A stretch of DNA of 64,000 nucleotides from Psococerastis gibbosa (taxonomy: Eukaryota; Arthropoda; Insecta; Psocodea; Psocidae): assembly GCA_963971405.1 (NCBI GenBank), contig OZ020487.1, forward strand, positions 27,389,371 through 27,453,370, written 5' to 3'. Numbering within the stretch: position 1 is the first letter of the stretch; every line of letters starts with the position of its first letter. Below the pieces are notes generated by a model. That model was not told where the DNA came from, searched no databases, and worked only from the letters and a program-made list of their open reading frames with translations. A program made the position numbers and the translations under genes. Of the stretch, positions 1-10,000 are shown one piece after another.

Positions 1-669
1 TTCTTCTGAAATGGAAATAATTCATATAATTATTTAAGAGGTTTTGGTTGTACGGCATTACTTAAGGAAAAGATTCCCAAATATTTATTTCTGACGAAAT
101 TAATTAATTTCTTGCTCCAGTAGTCAGATCAAAAATACAAGCTTTCGCAGGAAATATTCATTTTCAAGTCTGAACTATTTTTACTTCAGAAAAATACCGA
201 TAAAGGGCACTAAACCAATTTTATACTAGAATAGGCGTAAACCAGTAGGGGAAATTGACAACTTCTGGAGAAAGTTTGCATATTTTATGAATGTTTTAAC
301 TGTCCTCTTTCAAAACTTTGCGGTTGTGGAACGAGAAATAAATTAATTTTGTCAAAAATACACGACCATTTCTTGTTTACAAATACGTTGAAATCTCTCC
401 CTTAGGCCAACCGGTTCTTAGCATGCGGTACATGGAGATTGCGAGCATATTGTACAGGGGTTTTGGTGGGTTTGAATACCGCCAAGTCCAGATTTGTCTA
501 CATCCTCTTCTTTTGGTTCAAAAATGGCAGTTTCCTTCGGATTCCACACTGCGCAGCTTCACCAATGATGGTGGGTGCCACCTTAGTCGACGCCAGCCTT
601 GACTTAATACCGAATTTTAACTTTTTTTCTAAATCATAATCTTAAATAATTTAATAATTAAAGATTTAC
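1..669 (-). other. 3'-most robo intron in the window
   Basis: This is intron after the CC0/CC1 exon, running off the left edge. I looked for a CC2-type proline-rich exon and saw none. Around 450-520 there is a segment (GGTTTGAATACC followed by GCCAAGTCCAGATTT) that resembles the box B area at 6439-6475 and may be a decayed tRNA-SINE fragment. Confidence 0.6.
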
Positions 670-1074
670 CAGCATAGAGAGCGTGGTCGGAATCAGGACT
701 AGGACTAAGATGCTTAGAGCACGAATCACTTCCTCCAGAACTGGAAGTCTTTGCATCTCCCGCAGGACAACATAAGCTCATTCCCGGGAACGCAGCATTT
801 TCAGTATTCCTAGAAGTGGTATTAATAATGGTGGTGGTGGCATAGGGGGTTGGATTCCCGTGGACACCATTGTAGTCCCTTCTTGCAGAATAGAAGGTCG
901 AGAGATTCCTCGTGTCGACCTCAGCGTAATCAGTCGAGCTGAGTTCGTTGTTGAGAAGTTTGATTTCGGCCAAATTGGTATCCTTGTCAGGCCGCCACCC
1001 TCTGTCAATCCAAAGAGTCTCCTTCCCGTTTATTAAATTGAGCTGAGTCACATCGTCGGCATGTACAACAGGCA
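670..1074 (-). CDS. robo: robo exon: proximal cytoplasmic tail with CC0 and CC1
   Basis: Acceptor ATGTTTACAG, donor GTAAAT, phase 1 to 1, 405 nt. After [20 protein letters not shown] it encodes [14 protein letters not shown], the CC0 motif [16 protein letters not shown] (Tyr812) and the CC1 motif [14 protein letters not shown] (Tyr840). A Ser-rich stretch ([20 protein letters not shown]) precedes the donor. In Robo receptors these tyrosines are Abl targets, and CC1 is also implicated in netrin receptor interaction (family knowledge). The coding sequence continues beyond position 1 of the window. Confidence 0.95.
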
Positions 1075-4000
1075 CTGTAAACATGATATACTTATATAAG
1101 AAATACAGCAACTTCACATGTAGCCTAGACCTCTCATCTATAGCTATATAGTCTACACTTTCCTGTTGCAGAAGGAAGAAAGGGGATAATTATTATAAAT
1201 GTAAATATCGTAAGTAACAATGTACGCTAGTTCATGTCATAGTTTTTAAAATATTTCTGATGTCATGGTCACTTCAATTTCAAAAAAATAAGTTTTTCAC
1301 ATTAAATTGACATAGGTTGAAAAGGCTCAGGACTTTATATATTCGAAAATGTAGGTAGGGGTAACAAGAAGCTCCAAAAAGGCTTAGATCGGTTTCGATT
1401 CCCAGTGTCCGTTTTTTTTTTTTTTTTGAAATGTTAATCACAAACAAACAATTTAATAAATGTATGCGATTGATCTCTTCAGACGTTTCACTTAGTAACT
1501 TAATAGGCTACTTGTGTTGAGTTAAGACACGCCTCCCATCGCATGGTGTGTAAAAATTCGCACAAGTACAAGCACACCTTCCCACCGAAGCCGATGCCGA
1601 TCTTGGTTCTCTATTTTCGGATGTAATTGAAAAATAAGGCATAATTATTAATTTTACGGTACGGTAGCTTATCAAAACGACGAAGTTCTAGTCCTAAGAA
1701 AATAAAGTTTCACTAGTCTATGTACTATAAAAGTTCTAGTAATTAAATCAAATCTGATGGCTAGTTTAAAGTGCACAAGGATTCATACCACTGAGATGTC
1801 CTAATTGTTTGTTCATTCCATGTTTCCTTTTGATATAAATCCATGCAATGGCGCCAAAGACGAACACAAGAACCATCAAGCACATGACTATAACGAACCA
1901 TGTCTCTTGAACAACACTTCCTCGGCCTCCCTCACTAGGGTGCGCCCTGAAATTCATTCAAAACAAAATATTGAAATGAAATTAAATGAAAAAACGACTT
2001 TATTGCAAACAAAAGGCGAACAACAAGACTATAAAGTCTTGTTTTCATGCTAACCTTAAAAACTAGAAACATTGTAGGCTATTATAGATTAATTAAAATT
2101 AAATGGAGAAGAATTCTAAATTAGTCTCATCTATAGTAAGTCGTATTCAGTATCTCGTGTGTGGTATACCTTGTCATGGAGAACCAAGTAAATATGTAAG
2201 GTTCCAATACGCCACCATCATCCAGATCACTCCAGATTTACCATGATTCCCTCTTTCTGTGCTATTTATCGCTGTCGTGGCACCATTTGGAAGCTTATTC
2301 ATGGGAAAATTGTAATTTTCGTTGTGGTATACACCACAACGTTGAGCAGCCTTCTGGGTTTGAAACCCCAATAACAACGGCAGATCTATTTGAAGCTTCA
2401 GACGTAGCCACTCGGCCCGGAAGTTTTGGTGTGTTTGATGTGTGATGCCCTAACACGTTTAAGTATTACCGTACTGTAAGACGTAATAGCGAAAACCTAC
2501 AGAGCCGCTATTCATTCTTAAACCTGAAATTCACCAACGCATGCGTATATATATTAAGGCGCTCATTCCACATACGTCAGTCGTCAATGAAAAATTGAAA
2601 AATGACGGCAAAATGACGGCAAAATGACGTAAATTGACGTGGTAGCAGAATTTTTAGTATGTCATTAATGTCTGCTAAAACGTCATTTTTCAATTTTTCA
2701 TTGACGATTGACGTATGTGGAATGGGCGCCTAATATTGCCATCACTCACCTTGCTGTCATTGAGTGAACTGCATTAGGATCCATATGAATAGGAACAGGG
2801 GCGGAGAAGGGCCCATCACCGGCAGCAGTAGACGCAAAGATGCGAGCCGTGTAATACGCACCAGAAGTCAGATTATTTAAAATCACACTGGTCGTTGAGG
2901 CATTCAATGACATTCTCGCCAAAATTTTGCTTCTGTTGCCTTTTATTTGAATCTGTAAGTTTAATCCGCACCAAAATTAACGAAATTTCTATTTTTAAGA
3001 CGCCTACTCAACTATCCAGCCCTGACACTCGACCCACCGACGGAGGACAACGACTTCTTGGAGACATCTCGCTTCTATTGGTCAGCGCATCACCAAATGG
3101 CTAGCCTGCCAAGGGTGGTCGTTCGATAGTAAGTAAGATTTTTAATAATTAATGAAACTTCGTTCATTAGAAGTCACCATAAGTAGGCAAGTTGTCAATT
3201 CGGTAAAAAATGTTGAGCACGAACCTTATATCCCGTCAAGACACCATTATGATGCTGCGGGGGAGGTGGCGACCAATGAACGAAAGCTGCGGTGTTGTTG
3301 AGCAGTCCGACTTGAATATTTTCTGGGGCTGCAGAGGGCACTGGAAGAAGAAATTCGACTAATAAAACATGCATAAAACGAAACATACAGAACTGTATGT
3401 ATTAATATAGGTTTATATTGCTGAGTAAAGCAGTTTAGAACCAAAAATTTTCTCATTCATTTTGCTCGATTACCGCGCATTGAAAGTTAAATGAACGTTT
3501 GTTCATAAAACTAGCTTATTCTCTGAAATGGTTTGCTCATCATTCACAGGTGTAATTTTATATGAAATCAATTATATATGCGTGTACATATAGGTACCGG
3601 TAGTACATAACCTACATTAATTTAAAAAAAAAATATTTTTCAACTTCTTTCTAATGAAGAATTTCAGGCTACTTTCTCTACTAACTTATGTCGCTCGTGT
3701 AGTCACTTACCATCTTCAAGCGTTTGAACTGACTGACTGTTGGAAGGTTGTCCCTCTACCGTTTTGTAAAACGGCACTAGAAAGAACTCGTACTTCGTAA
3801 ATTTCTTCAGGTTCGCCACTGTGTAGCCGGAGGCACTAGCGTTAAGAAGCGTAACAAGATTGTATTGCTGGGATCCACCTGAGAGGTCTCTAAATCGTAC
3901 GTATAGCCCTTCCACATATTCTCGGCCGCTTACGATCTGAAACAAAACATAGGCTATCGTACGCCTTCCACAAACATGGCTAAAAGGCATTTATTTTGAG

Positions 4001-7000
4001 TTGACGGACCTCATTCGTATAGGAAAATGCTTGCGGCCAACCACTCATATCATGCGGACAACCAAACAAAATATCGGGCTTTGGTGCCATTTCTATTCGA
4101 AAAAGATAACCTCCTATTCAACTTCGGACCAGTAAGATGGAGTAAGATGATGAGCATTTTTGGTGTTCCATATCTTATTTAGATTCAGCAATTCAATGTT
4201 CTAGGATACAATTAATTCATGCATAATTTTATACATTAGCACTCGGTAACGTAGGCAAATACACAGCATAGTGGTGAATTTATATCGCAACCTGGTAAAA
4301 TACACACACTGTACAGTGTATAGGCCGATATATCAAATTCGTTACTTACAAGCCAGAACAATCTCACAGCAGTAGACGATACGGGCTGCACATCTTTCAA
4401 TTCGACAATTTTCGTACTAAGCCTCGCCCAGGCTTCATCGAGTTCGGCTCTCGACACAGCTCGAGAATGGATACCAAGGGTACGCACTTGTTCCGACAAG
4501 GCAGAGGGAGGTGAAACGCCCTGAGAGTTTTCTGCTCTGACGAGGAACGTGTACCGTGTATCAGGTTTCAGCTGGGTAACCTAAAGAAAAAAAACCAAAA
4601 GCGCTATAGGCCTATTGTTAGAAGACTATGATCATTGGCCATATCTTGTGGAAACACAGTGTTTCTTAACAGTAATCTTGACTTGTAGCAACCAATCTGA
4701 AAACACTGTGCATCCAATATACTGCTATGGTCGATGGTCTCAATGACCGTGTACATGATAGATGTTGTCAGTAACCTACCAGACTTTGTCACACTTGCAC
4801 GTGGTAGTTCACAATACTAGATAGTGAATTCTAAAACAGAGTAAGTGTACTCACAGTTAAGGTTTCACCAACGACACGATGGGCGGCTTGGACCCAACCC
4901 GTCTGCAGGTCAGGGCTAAAATATTCCACCGCGAATCCAATCAGAGGTGAGCCTCCTCGTTGCACCCCCTCTTTCCAAACAAGCGTCACCGAAGACTCGG
5001 TCAAGTTAACAATCTGCATTTAAAAAAAGAAAAAAGTATTGGTTTCTTATATGCGTTGTTATAATTATATAACTATCTAGCCGATAATTGTTAAATAACC
5101 ACAGTAAATTGTTCAGATCTAAAATTGTTCATGTTCTCAGGTTAGCACCTGAAGTCCCGTACCCCTCTAAGCCTTCTGGGCGTTTGGAGGCGATTTGTTA
5201 GGATATTAATAGCAGATATACTTTTTATTGTACTATACTTAAAGGTTCTTTTTAAATATTTGAATAGGTACTGTAATCTGTTGTAATCAACGAGAAGGTG
5301 AATATATTCATGCTTTCAGCTTTCCCCATATAGCCTATATATAGAGCCTGTACCGATCATAAAGGAAGTGAAAACAAATATGAAACTTAAACGCATTGAT
5401 ACTGCAGCCAACATCTTTATTTCATTGAATTCCTGGGAATGTGGGCTTCTGTGAAGTTTTCGGTTGCAGAGTAACTAACTCAATACTTCTGAGCAGGATG
5501 ACCCACATTGTCTTAAACTGTCAATAGTTACCGATGGTTTTGAAGGTGGACCTGGGAATGATGAGGGGTCAGGCATTCTATGTAACGTCGCTGCACCCGA
5601 TTTCTCCACAGCCAGTGATGCCGTCCATGAAGTTTCACCACTTTCTGAGACAGCAGTGCAAGTGTATAGGCCAGAATCAACGGGTTGAAGCCCTAGAATA
5701 ACACTCAACATGTACTAATTCCAAAAGTCTACAGTTAGCTACTTTTAAATCAATTCTGAAACATTAAAAAGTTAAAGATATGCCCAGCCAGCTAAATAGC
5801 GACCAGTAAGTAGTAAGTAGGTACTGAGCAACCCTAAATATTTTAAAACTCGTACCAGTACAGCATCTGATAGTGTAGCCAAAGGTTCTCCAAAATAGGA
5901 ACATGAACGAAACACGAATATAACCATTGCGCGTAATAAATATTTTAAAACATATTAAAACATTATAAAACATATTTTAAAACAGCTTTCTTTCATATTT
6001 CCTATATTTGACACTACCTAACAGATAGTACAGGCTATGGCCGTATGGAAAATATTTTGGTTATCGAACCAATTTAATAGATTCATCAAAATACGATATT
6101 AGAACAGACCCCTAAGCCAAAGTAATTTAATATCTTGGCACTGAGCTTTGGCAAGTCATCGCCAATGCCAGTGAGAGGGCAAAAACAGTAGTTGCCTAGA
6201 AATGGGGGTATTTACAGTATAGACTATCTAATTAAATTGAAAAGAAAAGCGCTTGCGGAGGGGAAAAGAAAAAGCCGAGTTGCCCGAAGAAGAAAAAGAA
6301 GAAGAAGAAGAAGAAGACTGTCTGTTGTTGAGCTCTTAATGTGTTTGTCATTAACGTTGCAATAAAAAAATTGGTCAATTATCAATTTTGACTTGCAGTA
6401 TTAAATATGGTATGTACAGTAAATACATTTTTCGACAAGGGTTCCAATCCCACCAAGTCTAGATTTTTCTTAATTCCCTAATTTCAGTTAAATTGGTTAC
6501 CACACAATGTACGGTACGTGTTTCAACATACCAGTAATAACTAAAGTCCCAGTTTCCTTCACTTCAAACCGTTCCCGAGTCACTTCCAGCAAGATTCCAT
6601 CCTTATACCAACGTATCTTCACACCATTTGTATTAGCCTGGCACGGTAGTGTGGCCACAGTGCCCAACGGAAGCGTTTGATTGGTAGGACCGTAGTCTAG
6701 AAGAGGAGGTGGATGGTCCGACACTGAGATGACGTTCAGGGCAGCTCGGGCTGAAACTGAGCCTGCGACGGATAGTGCTGAGCACACAAAAAAACCAGAA
6801 TCTTCTTTTTGAGCCCCTTGCACCCGCAGAGAACCTTCAGGAGTGACATGAAGATGGCCATATGAATTACCCGGAAACATGAGCACCTGGAAAATAAAAA
6901 GGCGTTGGAACTGGTACCTAACCTACTTCCCTTCATCGTTTGGGCCCACTTTCAAAGGATGTAGCTAAACATCTCAATGTTGCCAGTTGTTCAACCTAAC

Positions 7001-10000
7001 TGAAAAACTTGAAAGCTGGGTGGGGAGGAGGGTGGAACATTATCAAGATTAATTTTTTCAACTTGTCATATGAAGGGTGATTGAAAGTTTTTGAAGAAAA
7101 GGGAAAAGTAGCAACAAAACTTGATTGATTCTTTTGTAGGCTAACTTTTTAACCAAATAAAAGCTTTCAAAAAAGTTTTCCGAACTTTCACACTTCAATT
7201 GCTGAGAGGAAACATTTTTTTTAGACACTTTAATAGCCTCAACAGACAAAAGGTCCGTATCAGTGATTTTTAACGCACAATAATTCTGCTTTTTAATTGC
7301 AATAGCCTAGGTATATGTGATTTTCTTCCCCAAGAATCAATCAAGAAGTACCTAACAAACGAAGATTATTTAGTCAACTGTCGTAGACGCACATAGCACA
7401 GTACCGTAGTGCACGATGCTTGTGTAAATATTTTAAGATGTTGCTCAAAATTACAAACTGCAATTCAGCAGATGATTCAGTTAATTCACTGACCTGAGCT
7501 TGACCTTCTTTAGTCCAAAATATGGAGGCGGGAGGGTTAGCCTTTGCCGCACAGTCAAATGTTGCTATTCCATTCAAACCAACCTCTTGCGACTCAGGTT
7601 TCCGCATAAATGTCGGAGGAACTAAAAATTCAAGAAATTAGCTATATTAGACTACATGGACGGATAAAGAGGGGTAGGGCAGGGGGTAGCTGCCCCAAAT
7701 TTGGTAAATCTATTGTAAATTAATTCATTACGCTCTGATTTAATCGATCCTACATAGGTTTTTCCTATTTTGACCCACAACTACCCACCACCCCCAAAAA
7801 TGGGCTGGATCCGTCCCTGTTAGACTATCATAGGTGGGCTACACAAAAATGGCCTATCTAATGTCAAGCCAATGGCTGCATACCCAATACAAACTCAATG
7901 CCAACTATGAACTTTACATAAACTTAATGCGTCGAGCTGTTAACTTACATATCATAGAACAAATCTTACTGCACGACACACAATAGAAACATAAGTTGGC
8001 AGTTTCACGCTGTGTTTACATAAGGCTAGTGTTTTCATAATTCATTACTCAACCTAAAAATAAAATAATGTGTAAAGTGACCACAGAACTAGTAATAGTA
8101 GTAGTGTTCGTCGGGTTAATAACGACTTAGGCCTCATATTTGGGCCCATAGAGCGACCCGACTTGACTGTCCTATGCCAGCCCATAGGACAGTGGACCTC
8201 CTCATTATAGTGGATTCCGAACCACTTGGGAAACACAGTGAAGTCACACGATTAGTTCGGAGGTGACCAGGACAAGCCCTACCATGTTTCCCTACCGGCA
8301 CTGTGCACACGACCAAGTTATCTGCAGCTTTGAACCTGCTCTGGTCCGCTGGATTCAACTTGGTATGGCGGCCGGCGACCACAGAACTATGGAATTTACT
8401 GAAACCATTGCCTATTGCAATTGCATAGAGGCTTTACATTGTTGATAACATCTTATTAACTTATTTATTTTTTTAAAAAACGCCATAAATTATTTCCTAA
8501 ATAGCCCAGACTATTTATGCCGTCAAGTATAAGATAATAGTCTTTCTGAGGTCACAATTTTATTTTAACGATTGGTTGGCAGCTTCTCCCTACATATCAT
8601 CATCCTCCCGCTCCGTTGGTCCTGTCTTTTATTCTTCCTGATGATCCTGATAAACTGTTAAATCGGTTTTCATTTTCCCTAACTTACCGTGGACAGTTAA
8701 AGAAGCTCTAGCCGATATAACACCGACGATATTTTTGGCATCACATATGTACAGGCCTTCGTCCTCGGGGACAACCTGGTCTATCCTCAGGCTCTTTTCG
8801 TCGGTTATCTGAGCTCTTCCCATGGGCAGCTCCCCGTCTTCCCACCTCCAGTGGACCGTCGGCTGCGGGTCACCGCCAACTTTGCAGTCAAATGTCACCG
8901 ACCCTCCAGAGAGAACGATAGCATCCACCGGCTCTTTATGCAGGAACGGTTTAACTATATAAAACAAAAATAAGAAAATAATTACTATGGGCAGAGCAAT
9001 AGGTTCTGGTTGTAACCAATGCAAACATGGTACAGTAGTTACCCATTTTTTACCGTCTTGTAAGAATTTTCAATTGGTCTGAAGGAAAGCTTTTGGAAGT
9101 TGGTAGGAGCCTAGCAGGGCCCAAAATTGTTAATTTTCTTCCTCTCTTCTATGCCCTACCGGCATCAGGCTTTTTATCAGTTTGCCCCTGAAACTTTTAC
9201 TCGAATCCGATTCGTCTAGAATCAAGCATTCTTCGCAAAATTAATTGTTAGACCCCCAAGACAATATCCACCACATGATTTGCATCAATGAAGAGTGCAT
9301 GATTACATGATCATAAAACATCAGAGGGTTCGTAGCTAAACGGTGCTATTAGAAGGGAGAAGTGAAACCACATCAAGAAGGAGCGTCAGAACTTGCATTT
9401 CCTATCCCTAACATTCCATGACGGCAATGGCGGATTCACGGGGTCAGGGGGTCATGAACCCCCCCCCCCCCCTAAATGAGCAAATTCATAAGAAAAAGTA
9501 GTAAAACCAAGTTTAAAAAAAATGAATAAAATGCAACTGTCAACAACAACAAAATTACCTTTTAAACTTACAAAAAACTTGTGACCCCCCTAAATATTTT
9601 TTGCTGGATCTGCCCTTGCATGACGGAAGTACAAGTAGGCTACCTAAACCAAATTAAATACAGTCGTCTCCTTTGACAATAGCGAAGTAATAAGCCACTG
9701 GGTAACAAATATCTGTGTTACAATGCACGATCTCTTCTACTTGACCATTCTTCTTCTGAGGTCACAATCTCAACGATTGATTGGCCGCAACTCCCTGCCT
9801 AACATCCTCCAGACGTAACAAATAAATTATAATGTGACCTTCGTTATAGAAAGAGACTATCTGCCGTACGCTATACACAAAAACAGCTCTATTCTCTTAT
9901 TCAACCAAGCAGGCAAGAGATGTTAGGCCATGTTAAAATCGCCACCTAAAAATAAAGTCAAAGAAACGCTAACAGGGACCCAACCGTTATTTAACACGTC

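Noticed and set aside
439-639. Plus-strand frame near the left edge
   Set aside because: Short, no domain resemblance, lies inside a robo intron on the opposite strand.
2174-2377. Minus-strand frame between the FN3-3 and transmembrane exons of robo
   Set aside because: Exon 2750-2952 (phase 2) joins exon 1789-1946 directly and restores the conserved R-AHPSEGG sequence; this frame has no Robo resemblance and is not needed.
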